Of a stretch of DNA of 64,000 nucleotides, positions 9,093 to 18,854 are shown piece by piece. Position numbers and translations under genes: made by a program. Source of the DNA: Aureimonas sp. ME7 (GTDB taxonomy: Bacteria; Pseudomonadota; Alphaproteobacteria; Rhizobiales; Rhizobiaceae); contig NZ_CAJCKW010000002.1 of assembly GCF_903970965.1 (NCBI RefSeq), positions 248,001 through 312,000 of the forward strand, in the 5' to 3' direction. Numbering within the stretch: the stretch's first letter is position 1; each line of letters begins with the position of its first letter. A model generated the notes under the pieces. That model was given only the letters and a program-made list of their open reading frames with translations. It had not been told where the DNA came from and did no database searches.

Positions 9093-10015
9093 GATTCGGT
9101 CCGTTCGGGATGCAGAAGAAGAGCGGCGGCGCGCAGGCCATGGCGAACGCAACCGTCCGCGTCAAAGGTCCGATCTACGGAAAGCTCGGACAGGTCGAAG
9201 GCTGCCTGATAGAGCCCCGCGATCGGGCCTGACGCCAGAAGCGCATGACGACCATCCCTCCCGAGCCTTTCGCCTGCTCCGGCGAACTCGAGGCCGATCA
9301 GGAGGCCGGACAGCCTTGCCGCTTGGTCGCTCGCGTCGAGACCGTCCAGAAGCCAGCCGGCGCGCAGCTGAAACAGGGCGTTGGTAACGACCCGGGCATC
9401 GGAAAAGCCGATGCCGAACCCGTCGGCGAACGCAGGGTTCTTCGGATCGACCCCAGTCTCGGTTTCCACCGCAGCTTTCAGGATCGACGATGTGCGAAGA
9501 AGCTGGAAAAGCTCGCCCGTCATGAAGGACGAGAAGGCGATCACACGCCCCTCATGAAGCTTCACCCACTTGGAGTGCGTGCCCGGCATGCAGACCGTAC
9601 CGGTCGCAAAGCCTTCGGCAACGATCCCCAGGAGCTGCGTTTCCTCGCCGCGCATGACGTCCGGCGCGGCTCCGCGCTGGCTCAAGCCCGGCAGGATATG
9701 GATCGGGCGCCGGGCGTGGGGCACGAGCTGCGAGCGCCGTGCGACTTCTGCTAGGTCGGTGGGCACCGAGAGATACGGGGCCTCTACCCAGCCGGTTCGC
9801 GAACCGACCATGCCGCACAGGATGGCGGGCGCGTCGGCGGGAACGCCGAGAGCTTCGAGATGTCCTTCCAGAACAGTCGCGAAGCCGCCATCGGCCACAT
9901 TCAAGAGCCCATCGCCCGAGCGGCGTTCGCCGAGGACATGGCCGTCGGCGGCACAGGCCCAGGCTCGAAACGAGGATGTGCCCCAATCGACGAGGGCATA
10001 GGCGATTTCGGTCAT
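9089..10015 (-). CDS. dgoK: 2-dehydro-3-deoxygalactonokinase
   Basis: DgoK phosphorylates 2-keto-3-deoxy-D-galactonate at C6. The start is the ATG at 10015, which overlaps the upstream stop (ATGA); the frame extends further upstream but only inside the SMP-30 gene. The 308-residue product shows the family's nucleotide-binding opening DWGTSSFRAW (10-19), then LCGMVGSRTGW, MRGEETQLLG and CMPGTHSKWVKL. The order lactonase, kinase, aldolase with four-base overlaps on each side argues for coupled translation. Confidence 0.93.
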   Translation of the reverse strand: MTEIAYALVDWGTSSFRAWACAADGHVLGERRSGDGLLNVADGGFATVLEGHLEALGVPADAPAILCGMVGSRTGWVEAPYLSVPTDLAEVARRSQLVPHARRPIHILPGLSQRGAAPDVMRGEETQLLGIVAEGFATGTVCMPGTHSKWVKLHEGRVIAFSSFMTGELFQLLRTSSILKAAVETETGVDPKNPAFADGFGIGFSDARVVTNALFQLRAGWLLDGLDASDQAARLSGLLIGLEFAGAGERLGRDGRHALLASGPIAGLYQAAFDLSELSVDRTFDADGCVRHGLRAAALLLHPERTES

Positions 10016-10896
10016 CGTACGGTCTTCACGCGGGGCTCCGCGATTCCCTTGGCATCTATATCGAGGAGAAACGTTTTCCCGGCGTTCGGATCGCCCAATC
10101 GCCCGGCCTCGTCCATGCCCTCGAAGGCCGTCGTAACCAGCAGGTGGTCGAGATTGGGGCCGACGAAGGCGGGGCAACTCGGCTGCTTCGCCGCGATCAC
10201 AATCGAACGGAGCCGGTTGCCATCCGGGGAATGAACGTCGATCCGCTCAGCGCCCCACCGCGCGTTCCAGAAGCGCCCTTGCGCATCCACCACCGCGCCG
10301 TCCGGTCCGCCGGCCGAGGCATCCGCCTCGATGAACACGGTGGGCTGGCCGGTCGGCAACCCGGTTTCGGGATCCAGCGGCACACGGTGGACCGTTCCGA
10401 GAGCCGTGTCGGCGAAGTACCCGACCCCGCCGTCCGGCGAGAAGCAGATGGCGTTGGGAATGGTGATCTGAGCGTAGAGCCGACGTAGCTCGCCGCCGCG
10501 ATACCAATAGATCGAACCGAGTTCCTCTTCCGCATGCCGTCCCATCGTGCCGATCCACAACGCACCGGACGGATGCACGCGCCCGTCGTTGGAGCGCGTC
10601 CGCGTGTTGTCCGCTTCGAGGTCGAGATGATGTGTCAGCGCACCCGAGCCGACATCGCGCAGGTAAAGTCCGCGATCCGTCGCCAAGAGTTGCGTCCCGT
10701 CATCGACGAAGCAAAGCTGGCTCGCCATGAACGGAAGCTCGTGCGTGCGCACGCGCCGGTCGCTCCAGCGCATCTCGAAGAGCTTGCGCTCGACGATGTC
10801 GAACCACCAAGCGGTCTGGCTGAACACATCGTAGGTCGGACCCTCGCCGAGATGGCACGGGTCGCAGTCGAGGATCTCGACGTCGGGCTTTTCCAT
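10012..10896 (-). CDS. SMP-30/gluconolactonase family sugar lactonase
   Basis: This enzyme probably opens D-galactono-1,4-lactone (and possibly L-arabino-lactone) to the free sugar acid, between galactose dehydrogenase and the dehydratase. The 294-residue beta-propeller protein has the metal-binding E18 in HLGEGPTYD, the NDGRVHPSGALWIGTMG segment and FSPDGGVGYFADT. These are the usual SMP-30 landmarks. It begins 45 bases after the dehydratase gene and overlaps dgoK. The family also includes gluconolactonases and aldonolactonases of other sugars; the galactose assignment rests on the operon. Confidence 0.87.
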   Translation of the reverse strand: MEKPDVEILDCDPCHLGEGPTYDVFSQTAWWFDIVERKLFEMRWSDRRVRTHELPFMASQLCFVDDGTQLLATDRGLYLRDVGSGALTHHLDLEADNTRTRSNDGRVHPSGALWIGTMGRHAEEELGSIYWYRGGELRRLYAQITIPNAICFSPDGGVGYFADTALGTVHRVPLDPETGLPTGQPTVFIEADASAGGPDGAVVDAQGRFWNARWGAERIDVHSPDGNRLRSIVIAAKQPSCPAFVGPNLDHLLVTTAFEGMDEAGRLGDPNAGKTFLLDIDAKGIAEPRVKTVR

Positions 10897-10941
10897 GATC
10901 GTCCTATGCGGCAGACGGATGAAGGGTTGCCGAACGCGCGA

Positions 10942-12795
10942 TCAATGGTTGTCGCGCGGCACACCCTTGGTCTGGGCGAGACGCTGGTATTGCACCGCGT
11001 TTTCCAGAACCGCGCCGGTTTCCATCTGGCCGACCAGCGTGCGCTGGATTTCCTGCCAGGGCGTCTGGTGGTCGGGATACTTGTAGCCCCCTTCCGCCTT
11101 CAGCGCGGCGCGACGCTCGGCCAGCTCCTCGTCCGAGATCAGGATGTTGGCCGAGCCGCGGCCGAGATCGATGCGAACCCGGTCTCCCGTGCGCAGAACC
11201 GCGAGGTTGCCGCCGGCCGCCGCTTCCGGCGAGGCGTTGAGAATGGACGGGGAGCCGGACGTGCCGGACTGGCGACCGTCGCCGATGCAGGCGAGCGAGG
11301 TCACGCCGCGCTTGATCAGGTAGTCTGGCGCGCGCATGTTCACGACCTCGGCGGCGCCGGGATAGCCGATCGGGCCGGCACCGCGCATGAAGAGAACCGT
11401 GTGCTCGTCGATGCCGAGCGCCGGGTCGTCGATGCGATGGTGGTAGTCCTCCGGCCCGTCGAACACCACCGCCTTGCCCTCGAAGGCGTTGGGGTCGTTC
11501 GGGTTCGTCAGATAGCGCTCGCGGAACTCGGGGCTGATGACGCTGGTCTTCATGATCGCCGAGGAGAACAGGTTCCCCTTTAGCACGAGGAAGCCCGCCT
11601 TGTCCTTGAGCGGACGGTCGTAGGGGCGGATGACGTTCTCGTCCTCGATGATCGCGCCCCGGCAATTGTCGCCGATGGTGCGTCCGTTGACGGTCATCGC
11701 ATCCTCGTTGATGAGCCCCTGGGTCATCAACTGGTTGACCACCGCCGGCACGCCGCCGGCATGATAGTAGTCCTCGCCGAGATATTCGCCGGCCGGCTGG
11801 AGGTTGACGATCAGCGGGATGTCCTCACCGAACGTCTGCCAGTCGTCCACCGTCAGCTCGACGCCGATGTGGCGGGCGAGCGCGTTGAGATGGATGGGCG
11901 CGTTGGTCGAGCCGCCGATCGCGGAGTTGACGCGGATCGCGTTGATGAAGGCATCCTTGGTCAGGATGTCGGACGGCTTCAGGTCCTCGCGCACCATGTC
12001 GACGATGCGAAGACCGGTGCGGTAGGACACTTCCTGCCGGTCGCGGTAGGGCGCTGGGATGGCGGCCGAGCCCGGCAGCTGCATGCCGAGCGCTTCGGCG
12101 AGCGAATTCATCGTCGTCGCCGTACCCATCGTGTTGCAATAGCCGGTGGACGGGGCCGAGGACGCGACGAGCTTCACGAAGCCCGCATAGTCGATCTCGC
12201 CCTTGGCCATCAGTTCGCGCGCCTTCCAGACGATCGTGCCCGAACCCGTGCGCTGCCCCCGGAACCAGCCGTTCAGCATCGGACCGACCGAGAGCGCGAT
12301 CGCGGGAATGTTCACGGTCGCCGCCGCCATCAGGCAGGCCGGCGTCGTCTTGTCGCAGCCGATCGTCAACACCACCCCGTCGAGCGGATAGCCGTAGAGG
12401 ATCTCGACGAGGCCGAGATAGGCGAGGTTGCGGTCGAGGCCCGCCGTTGGACGCTTGCCGGTTTCCTGGATCGGATGCACCGGAAACTCGATGGCGATGC
12501 CGCCAGCCTCACGGATGCCCTCACGCAGGCGATTGGCGAGTTCGAGATGGTGCCGATTGCAAGGGCTGAGGTCCGAGCCGGTCTGCGCGATGCCGATGAT
12601 CGGGCGGCCGGACTGGAGCTCCTCCTGGCTGAGGCCGAAATTCATGTAGCGCTCGAGATAGAGCGCGGTCATGTCGGCATTGTCGGGGTTGTCGAACCAA
12701 GCGCGGGAGCGCAGCTTGGTGGAGGCCCGCTGATGTCCGCGATCGCCGCCCGGGGTCGTCAGTTCACTTTCCGACTTCGTCAGCTCGTTGCTCAT
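10942..12795 (-). CDS. IlvD/Edd-family sugar-acid dehydratase (galactonate/arabonate type)
   Basis: This Fe-S dehydratase likely converts D-galactonate (and perhaps L-arabonate) to the 2-keto-3-deoxy acid. The chosen ATG at 12795 is placed by an AAGGAG site eight bases upstream; a GTG two codons earlier is possible. The 617-residue protein has the three cysteines expected to bind the cluster: C79 (SPCNRH), C147 ([12 protein letters not shown]) and C220 ([11 protein letters not shown]). It is longer than typical L-arabonate dehydratases of about 580 residues and nearer the xylonate/YjhG-like size class, so substrate choice is uncertain. The operon supplies no other dehydratase. Confidence 0.87.
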   Translation of the reverse strand: MSNELTKSESELTTPGGDRGHQRASTKLRSRAWFDNPDNADMTALYLERYMNFGLSQEELQSGRPIIGIAQTGSDLSPCNRHHLELANRLREGIREAGGIAIEFPVHPIQETGKRPTAGLDRNLAYLGLVEILYGYPLDGVVLTIGCDKTTPACLMAAATVNIPAIALSVGPMLNGWFRGQRTGSGTIVWKARELMAKGEIDYAGFVKLVASSAPSTGYCNTMGTATTMNSLAEALGMQLPGSAAIPAPYRDRQEVSYRTGLRIVDMVREDLKPSDILTKDAFINAIRVNSAIGGSTNAPIHLNALARHIGVELTVDDWQTFGEDIPLIVNLQPAGEYLGEDYYHAGGVPAVVNQLMTQGLINEDAMTVNGRTIGDNCRGAIIEDENVIRPYDRPLKDKAGFLVLKGNLFSSAIMKTSVISPEFRERYLTNPNDPNAFEGKAVVFDGPEDYHHRIDDPALGIDEHTVLFMRGAGPIGYPGAAEVVNMRAPDYLIKRGVTSLACIGDGRQSGTSGSPSILNASPEAAAGGNLAVLRTGDRVRIDLGRGSANILISDEELAERRAALKAEGGYKYPDHQTPWQEIQRTLVGQMETGAVLENAVQYQRLAQTKGVPRDNH

Positions 12796-12843
12796 TCCCA
12801 CTTCTCCTTCTGCCTCGAAGCCGGTTCGGCGAGGCCTTATGCT

Positions 12844-13917
12844 TTACGTTGTCGAGAATCGATAGATCGAACGATGGCGGTAGATTTCGCCCGGGTCGAG
12901 GCGGGCCGTTGGATAGCCCGGCCGGTTCGGCGTATCGGGAAATCGCTGCGGCTCCAGACAAAGCGCATCGCCCATCCGGTAGGACAGCCCGTTCTTGCCC
13001 GCCACCGTTCCGTCGAGGAAGTTGCCGGAGTAAACCTGCAGCCCCGGCTGGTCCGTCAGGAGATGCATGACGCGCCCGCTCAAGGGGTCCTCGACGATCG
13101 CCGCCAGCGCTGGCTCGCCGGAGGTTCCATCGAGACAGAAGTTGTGGTCGTAGCCGCGGCCGAGGCGAATCTGCTCGTCGTCCGCGCGGATCCATTCGCC
13201 AATCACGCGTCCTTCGCGGAAGTCGAACGGCGTATCGGCAACCGATGCCGCTTCGCCAAGCGGGATGGCGTCACCATCCACGGGCAGGAAGCGCTCGGCA
13301 GCGACCGTCAGCCGATGGCCGAGAACATCGCGCACTGGGTTGGATCCGCTGAGGTTGAAGAAGCTGTGGTTGGTTAGGTTGACGACGGTCGGCTCGTCCG
13401 TCCGCGCCTCGAACGCGATCTCCAGCTCGGAAGAACGGAGCCGGTAGGTCACCGTGCAATGAAGCGTGCCGGGAAAGCCCTCCTCGCCGTCGGGGCTGAC
13501 CCGGGCGAGCCGAACGAAAGGTTCAGCGCCTTGCCCCATCTCCTCGATCTGCCAGAGATGGCGATCGAAGCCGACGGAGCCGCCATGAAGTGCGTTGGGG
13601 CCGTCGTTGGGTTCAATCGAGACCTTCCGCCCGTCCAGTTCGAACGTGCCGCCTGCGATACGATTGGCGTAACGACCGATCGTCGCGCCGAAGAAGTTGC
13701 GTTCGTTCTCGTAAGGCCCGAGATCGTCGTGGCCGAACACGATATCGTCCAGTCGGCCATCGCGGTCGGGCACGAGAAGACCCTGCAGGACGGCACCGAA
13801 GGTCGAGATCCGCGCCCGGATCGTGCCCGACGAAAGCTCGACGAGATCCACCGCGCGCCCGTCGCGCAGCGTTCCCCAGGCCCGCACCGTCGCTCCCTCC
13901 CCGATGCCCATCGTCAC
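12844..13917 (-). CDS. galM: Aldose 1-epimerase (galactose mutarotase)
   Basis: GalM interconverts alpha and beta anomers, so that the galactose dehydrogenase gets its preferred form. The 357-residue protein shows the family residues: the Arg-containing RNFFGATIGRYANRIAGGTF, His in GPNALHGGSVGFDR, His in VNLTNHSFFNLSG, and QVYSGNFLDG near the C-terminus. The start is a GTG that overlaps the stop of the dehydrogenase gene (GTGA); an ATG two codons later is an alternative. It lies in the middle of the galactose operon. Confidence 0.92.
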   Translation of the reverse strand: MTMGIGEGATVRAWGTLRDGRAVDLVELSSGTIRARISTFGAVLQGLLVPDRDGRLDDIVFGHDDLGPYENERNFFGATIGRYANRIAGGTFELDGRKVSIEPNDGPNALHGGSVGFDRHLWQIEEMGQGAEPFVRLARVSPDGEEGFPGTLHCTVTYRLRSSELEIAFEARTDEPTVVNLTNHSFFNLSGSNPVRDVLGHRLTVAAERFLPVDGDAIPLGEAASVADTPFDFREGRVIGEWIRADDEQIRLGRGYDHNFCLDGTSGEPALAAIVEDPLSGRVMHLLTDQPGLQVYSGNFLDGTVAGKNGLSYRMGDALCLEPQRFPDTPNRPGYPTARLDPGEIYRHRSIYRFSTT

Positions 13918-14840
13918 GCCTCCACGAAGGCTTCGACGACGTGCCGGCGCCCAAGAAGGAACGCGTCGGCGACATGCTGCAGCGGCGTCAGATCGACATC
14001 GCTTCCCCCAGCCGCGATCAGTTCGGCGAACCGGCGATAGATGCCGCGATATTCCGCATCGGGCTCGTCGACCAGAACCTCGCCGTCCAGAACCAGACGC
14101 TTGCCGCCGTCCCTGACGGAAAGCCGGCCGCGATCGGTCTCAACGTGGATATTCCATGTCTCGCCCTCCGTCTCGCGCCAGTCGAACTCCGCCGTCACAT
14201 CCAAGCCGGACGCATCATGGAAGCGAAGATCGGCGGCGATCGGCGCGGCGCGGTTCTCCGGGAAGGAAAGCTCGGACGAGGTGAGATAAACGGAACGCGG
14301 CAGGATCGCGGTCGCGATCGACAGCGCGTTGATGCCGGGGTCGAACACCCCAAGCCCGCCCGGCTCCCAGATCCACGCCTGGCCGGGATGCCACTTGCGG
14401 ACGTCTTCCTTCCATTCGATGTGGACGGACCGAAGCCCGCGCTCGACGAGAAACCGCCGTGCCGGCTCGACCGCCGGTGCGAACCGCGAATGCCACGTCG
14501 CAAACAGCGTCACGTTCTTCTCCACCGCAAGTGCTACCAGCGGGGCGATCTCCGAAACGGTGGCGCCCGGCGGCTTCTCCAAGAGAACGTGCTTGCCGGC
14601 GGACAGCGCCAGAAGAGCCTGCTCGTGGCGAACCTGCGGCGGCGTGCAAAGGGCCACGGCGTCGAAGAGGGCTGGCTCGGAAAGAAGCTCCTCGATCGTC
14701 GCGAAGTTGCGCACACCGTCCTGATCGGCGTTGCGGCTGGCAACGGCGGTCAGTTCGACGCCGTCGACGTCCGCGATCGAGGGCACGTGCTGATCCCTGG
14801 CGATCTTGCCGAGGCCAACGATGGCGACGCGTAGGGTCAT
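13914..14840 (-). CDS. D-galactose 1-dehydrogenase (Gfo/Idh/MocA family)
   Basis: This is the first oxidation step: D-galactose (often also L-arabinose) to the aldonolactone with NAD(P)+. The chosen ATG at 14840 gives 308 residues beginning MTLRVAIVGLGKIARDQHVP, the standard opening of bacterial galactose dehydrogenases; GLGKIA (9-14) is the nucleotide loop. The Gfo/Idh motif EKPPGATVSEI carries the conserved Lys. The frame runs open much further upstream through gguC, which is not coding. Galactose is favoured by neighbours galM, lactonase, dgoK and dgoA; L-arabinose 1-dehydrogenase is close in sequence and cannot be excluded. Confidence 0.88.
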   Translation of the reverse strand: MTLRVAIVGLGKIARDQHVPSIADVDGVELTAVASRNADQDGVRNFATIEELLSEPALFDAVALCTPPQVRHEQALLALSAGKHVLLEKPPGATVSEIAPLVALAVEKNVTLFATWHSRFAPAVEPARRFLVERGLRSVHIEWKEDVRKWHPGQAWIWEPGGLGVFDPGINALSIATAILPRSVYLTSSELSFPENRAAPIAADLRFHDASGLDVTAEFDWRETEGETWNIHVETDRGRLSVRDGGKRLVLDGEVLVDEPDAEYRGIYRRFAELIAAGGSDVDLTPLQHVADAFLLGRRHVVEAFVEA

Positions 14841-14851
14841 GCTGCAGGCTT

Positions 14852-15844
14852 TCAGAGCGTGCGGACGGAAACCGGGGAAGCGCCGGCCTGCGCCAAGGTG
14901 TTCACCAGCGGCAGGCGGAACGGCGCGGCCTCGATCTCGAAGCGATCGCCCACCTCGGTCTTCACGCCGTGCGTCACCGAAAGCGTCGCCGTTCCGAAGA
15001 AGTGGACATGGAGGTCGCCCGGGCGGCGGAACAGATCGTACTTGAAGTGGTGATGCTCGAGATTGGCAATGGAATGCGACATGTTCGCCTCGCCCGACAG
15101 GAACGGCTTGTCGAAGACGAGCTCGCCGTTGCGCCGAATGCGCGAAGTGCCCTCGACATAATCCGGCAGGTCGCCGATCAGAAGCTCCGGCCCGAGCGAG
15201 GCCTGACGCAGCTTGGAATGGGCGAGCCACAGGTAGTTGCCGCGCTCGGTCACATGGTCTGAAAACTCATTCGACAGGCAGAAGCCGAGACGGAACGGCG
15301 TGCCGTCGGGACCGATCAGGTAGATGCCGGCAAGTTCCGGCTCCTCCCCGCCATCCTCGGCGAAGCTCGGCGAGGTCAACGCTTCGCCCGGGCCGACGAG
15401 ACAGGAGCCGTCGCCCTTGTAGAACCATTCCGGCTGGACGCCGGTCTGCCCCGGCGCGGGCTTGCCGCCCTCGACCCCCATGCGGAACATCCGCATCGAA
15501 TCCGTGACCTGCTCGCCGGCCTGCGCCTTGTGCATCTTGTCGCGCCCGTCGGCCGAGCCGAGGTGCGTCAGCCCCGTGCCGGCGACGACGAAGTGAGCCG
15601 GATCGGGGTGGTGGATCGGCAGAAGGACGCGCCCCTCGGCCAGAGCCGCGTCCAGATCGACCTCGGCACCCCGCCCGGCGCGCTCGATCTCTTCGCCGAG
15701 CGTGCTGCCGCGCGCGACCGTCGCCTGCGCCAGATCGAAGGTGGAGAAATATCCAGGCACCACGTGCCCGGCCCCATCCGCCCCGGCGGCCACCACCTGG
15801 ATCGTGTCGTGCGCGTCTTTGATCTGAAGAAGGCGAAGGGACAT
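14852..15844 (-). CDS. gguC: GguC family protein (fumarylacetoacetate hydrolase-like, AraD1 group)
   Basis: GguC is known from the Agrobacterium chvE-gguABC region; its reaction is not established. The 330-residue protein resembles the fumarylacetoacetate hydrolase superfamily: YLIGPDGTPFRLGFCLSNEFSDH and LHVHFFGTATLSVTHGVK sit where the metal-binding and active-site segments of that fold lie. Relatives include sugar-acid dehydratases and diketo-acid hydrolases. Here it is the first gene of the galactose operon, 11 bases before the galactose dehydrogenase, rather than behind gguAB. A role on 2-keto-3-deoxy-pentonate or -hexonate is inference. Confidence 0.85.
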   Translation of the reverse strand: MSLRLLQIKDAHDTIQVVAAGADGAGHVVPGYFSTFDLAQATVARGSTLGEEIERAGRGAEVDLDAALAEGRVLLPIHHPDPAHFVVAGTGLTHLGSADGRDKMHKAQAGEQVTDSMRMFRMGVEGGKPAPGQTGVQPEWFYKGDGSCLVGPGEALTSPSFAEDGGEEPELAGIYLIGPDGTPFRLGFCLSNEFSDHVTERGNYLWLAHSKLRQASLGPELLIGDLPDYVEGTSRIRRNGELVFDKPFLSGEANMSHSIANLEHHHFKYDLFRRPGDLHVHFFGTATLSVTHGVKTEVGDRFEIEAAPFRLPLVNTLAQAGASPVSVRTL

Positions 15845-15922
15845 CGGCGTTCCAAGCAGGGTGAGAGGACGACGAAGCCGCCGGAACAGCAGCTCCCAGG
15901 ACAGCCTTCATAACGACCGCCC

Positions 15923-15931
15923 AATTGTCTG
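15923..15931 (-). promoter_or_regulatory. Shared TTGTCTG motif upstream of gguC
   Basis: AATTGTCTG lies about 80 bases upstream of the gguC start, in the same orientation as ATTTGTCTG at 8383-8391 upstream of chvE. The shared ATTGTCTG/TTTGTCTG core could be one operator that ties the transporter and catabolic operons together. Two occurrences of such a short word are weak evidence. The rest of the region up to the MATE gene shows no gene. Confidence 0.3.
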
Positions 15932-16113
15932 CGTTATTTCGAACGGCTCCAGTCTTGTCAATCGAAACGCAGGACGGAGACGCGGCTGTCGCGCCCATTT
16001 CCACGCTGCGCCGCAGCACTCCGCGAAGCCTCCCGCAGACCCTGGACAGACGATGACGCCGGAACTACGGCTCTCGCGCTGAGGTGGCGTCGCGCCAGGG
16101 GAGATATCTGGAG

Positions 16114-17532
16114 ATGAGGGCGCTGGCGGAAGCGAGGCACGATCCGAAAACCGGACCATCCTCCTGGAGCGTTCATCTGAAAGGAATGCTGCTTCTCGGC
16201 CTGCCGCTGATCGGCGCGCAACTGGCGCAGATGTCGATCAACGTGACGAACACGATCCTGATCGGCTGGCTCGGGCCGGTAGAGCTGGCGGCGGCCGTTC
16301 TGGCGACTCAGACCTTTTACCTGTTCTGGATGTTCGGCTCCGGCTTCGCCTATGCGGTCATGCCCATGGTCGCCGCGGCCAGCGGGCAAGACGATACCCG
16401 CTCGGTCCGGCGCTCGGTACGCATGGGGCTTTGGGTCGTCGCATTCTACAGTCTGGCGGTGATGGTGCCGCTCTGGTTCACCGAATGGATCCTCCTGCGG
16501 CTCGGCCAAGACCCGGAGGTCGCTGCCCTCAGCGGCAGCTACATGCGCGTCCTGCAGTGGTCGATGCTGCCCTACCTCTCGACGTTCGTGCTGCGCTCGT
16601 TTCTGAGCGCTCTGGAGCGTCCGCGCCCCGTTCTCGTCATCACTCTCTTCGGCGCACTCCTCAACGGGTTGGCGAACTACGCGTTGATCTTCGGGCACTT
16701 CGGTATGCCGGCGCTCGGCCTCACGGGCTCGGGCATCGCGTCCGTCTCGACGTCGACCTTCATCGTGTTGTGTCTCGTCGCCTATACCCGGGCCACGCCG
16801 ATCTTCGCGGCTTTCGAAGTGTGGCGCCGCTTCTTCCAGCCGGATTGGCAGATGTTTCGCGAGGTGGCGCTTCTGGGGTGGCCGATCGGCGCGACGATCC
16901 TGGCGGAGGTGAGCCTGTTCACCGCAACTTCGGTCATGATGGGCTGGATCGGAACCACGGAACTGGCGGCCCATGGGATCGCGCTGCAACTCGCCTCCAC
17001 CTCGTTCATGATGCCGCTGGGTCTTTCCAACGCCGTGACCATTCGCGTCGGCCTCGCCTACGGCCGGCGGAGCGCCCTCGACATCGCTCGCGCGGCTCGC
17101 GTTGGAATGGGCGTCGCGCTGACGTCCGCCACCTGTGCGGCGCTTCTGTTCTGGACCGTCCCCGGCGGATTGATCTCGCTTTATCTCGATCTCGAACAAG
17201 CTGAGGCGTCCCGGGCCCTTGCGACCGCGATCCCGCTCCTGGCGATCGCAGCCGCGTTTCAGCTCGTCGATGCCGTACAGGTGACGGCGAGCGGCATCCT
17301 GCGCGGACTGAAGGACACACGAACGCCGATGATCATCGCCGTCGCCAGCTACTGGGTGGTCGGCATGCCGATGGCCTATGTGCTGGCGTTTCCGCTCGGC
17401 TGGGGCGGCAAGGGCATCTGGTGGGGGCTTGCGGGAGGCCTGCTCGTCGCCGCCGTCGCCATGAGCGCCCGCTACATCCAACGCGAACGCAGCGGGCATC
17501 TTCTCCTGGGCGCAAACGCCGTCACGGCTTGA
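16114..17532 (+). CDS. MATE family efflux transporter
   Basis: This is an inner-membrane multidrug/toxin exporter using a Na+ or H+ gradient. The 472-residue product has about twelve hydrophobic segments in two related halves: [20 protein letters not shown] in the first and [20 protein letters not shown] in the second, a duplication typical of MATE proteins. The ATG at 16114 follows AGGGGAG at 16097-16103; a GTG at 16084 would add ten residues. The 3' end overlaps the convergent fucD gene by 11 bases. A link to sugar metabolism is not evident. Confidence 0.88.
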   Translation: MRALAEARHDPKTGPSSWSVHLKGMLLLGLPLIGAQLAQMSINVTNTILIGWLGPVELAAAVLATQTFYLFWMFGSGFAYAVMPMVAAASGQDDTRSVRRSVRMGLWVVAFYSLAVMVPLWFTEWILLRLGQDPEVAALSGSYMRVLQWSMLPYLSTFVLRSFLSALERPRPVLVITLFGALLNGLANYALIFGHFGMPALGLTGSGIASVSTSTFIVLCLVAYTRATPIFAAFEVWRRFFQPDWQMFREVALLGWPIGATILAEVSLFTATSVMMGWIGTTELAAHGIALQLASTSFMMPLGLSNAVTIRVGLAYGRRSALDIARAARVGMGVALTSATCAALLFWTVPGGLISLYLDLEQAEASRALATAIPLLAIAAAFQLVDAVQVTASGILRGLKDTRTPMIIAVASYWVVGMPMAYVLAFPLGWGGKGIWWGLAGGLLVAAVAMSARYIQRERSGHLLLGANAVTA

Positions 17533-18802
17533 ACAGGTGAGCCTCGATCGAGGCGCGCTTCATCTCGATCGAGAAGCCCGGCGCCACGGGCGGCATATAG
17601 CGCCCCTCGCGCACGTCGCAGGGAGTGACGAAATGCTCGTGGAGATGATCGACATATTCGGCGACGCGGCCCTCCATCGTGCCCGACACGACGAGATAGT
17701 CAATCATCGAAAGGTGCTGCACATACTCGCAAAGTCCGACGCCACCGGCATGGGGGCAAACGGGCTTGCCGAACTTGGCGGCGAGCAGCATGATCGCCAG
17801 GTTCTCGTTCAACCCACCGACGCGCGCGGCGTCGATCTGCACGACGTCGATCGCATCCGCCTGCAGGAACTGCTTGAACAGGATGCGGTTCTGGCACATC
17901 TCGCCGGTCGCGACCTGAACCGGCGCCACGCCGCGCCGAATTTCCGCATGGCCGAGGACGTCGTCGGGCGACGTCGGCTCCTCGATGAACCAGGGGCGGA
18001 ATTCGGAAAGGCGGTTCACCCATTCGATCGCCGCTCCGACCTCCCACACCTGATTGGCATCGATCATCAAGGTGCGATCGGGGCCGATCTCCTCGCGAAC
18101 GATGCGACAACGGCGGATATCGTCCTCGAGGTCGCGCCCGACCTTGAGCTTGAAATGCGTCCATCCCGCCGCCATCCCCTCTCGGCACAGGCGGCGCATC
18201 TTGTCGTCGTCGTAGCCGAGCCAGCCGGCGGAGGTCGTGTAGGTCGGGTATCCGCGGTCGTTCAAGACGGCGATTCGCTCCGCCTTGCCAACAGCCGCTT
18301 GCTCCAGAATGGCTTTAGCCTCGTCCCGCGTCAGCGCATTCGTCAGGTAGCGGAAGTCCAGAAGATCGAGGACTTCGTCCGGCGTCATGTCGGCGACGAG
18401 CCGCCAGACCGGCTTGCCCTCGCGCTTCGCCCGAAGATCCCACACGGCATTGACCACCGCGCCGATGGCCATATGCATGACCCCCTTGTCCGGCCCGAGC
18501 CAGCGAAGCTGGCTGTCGCCCGTCATTTGGCGCCAGAAGCCGCCCATGTCGGCCGTGATCTCGTCCAGCGAGGCGCCGACCAGCCGTTCGGCAACGGCGC
18601 GGATCGCAAGGGTCACGAGATCGTTGCCGCGCCCGATGGTGAAGGCCAGCCCATGCCCGGACAAAGCTTCGTCGTCCGTGTGGAGAACGACGTAGGCGGC
18701 CGAATAATCAGGGTCGGGGTTCATCGCGTCCGAGCCATCGAGTTTCATCGAGGTGGCGAAGCGGATGTCGAACGTTTCGAAGCGAGTGATGCGGGTAGAC
18801 AT
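17522..18802 (-). CDS. L-fuconate dehydratase (enolase superfamily)
   Basis: This enzyme removes water from L-fuconate to give 2-keto-3-deoxy-L-fuconate. The 426-residue protein has the FucD catalytic set at the numbering known for Xanthomonas FucD: K218 and K220 in HFKLKVGRD. The metal ligands lie in [20 protein letters not shown] and ATGEMCQNR, with the final His in [16 protein letters not shown]. The ATG at 18802 is preceded by AGGAAG; upstream in-frame codons have no such site. It is divergent from the IclR gene with only 52 bases between starts. No L-fucose dehydrogenase or lactonase gene accompanies it. Confidence 0.93.
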   Translation of the reverse strand: MSTRITRFETFDIRFATSMKLDGSDAMNPDPDYSAAYVVLHTDDEALSGHGLAFTIGRGNDLVTLAIRAVAERLVGASLDEITADMGGFWRQMTGDSQLRWLGPDKGVMHMAIGAVVNAVWDLRAKREGKPVWRLVADMTPDEVLDLLDFRYLTNALTRDEAKAILEQAAVGKAERIAVLNDRGYPTYTTSAGWLGYDDDKMRRLCREGMAAGWTHFKLKVGRDLEDDIRRCRIVREEIGPDRTLMIDANQVWEVGAAIEWVNRLSEFRPWFIEEPTSPDDVLGHAEIRRGVAPVQVATGEMCQNRILFKQFLQADAIDVVQIDAARVGGLNENLAIMLLAAKFGKPVCPHAGGVGLCEYVQHLSMIDYLVVSGTMEGRVAEYVDHLHEHFVTPCDVREGRYMPPVAPGFSIEMKRASIEAHLFKP

Positions 18803-18817
18803 GACGAACGGCTTCCT

Positions 18818-18832
18818 GTTTACATATGAAAC
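18818..18832. promoter_or_regulatory. Candidate IclR operator in the divergent promoter
   Basis: GTTTACATATGAAAC is an imperfect palindrome (GTTT-N7-AAAC arms around CATATG) in the middle of the 52-base gap between fuconate dehydratase and the IclR gene. A further GGAAAC follows at 18834-18839. IclR-family proteins often bind such A/T-flanked palindromes between divergent genes. The site assignment is inference. Confidence 0.4.
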
Positions 18833-18854
18833 TGGAAACCACCAGCGAACAGAC

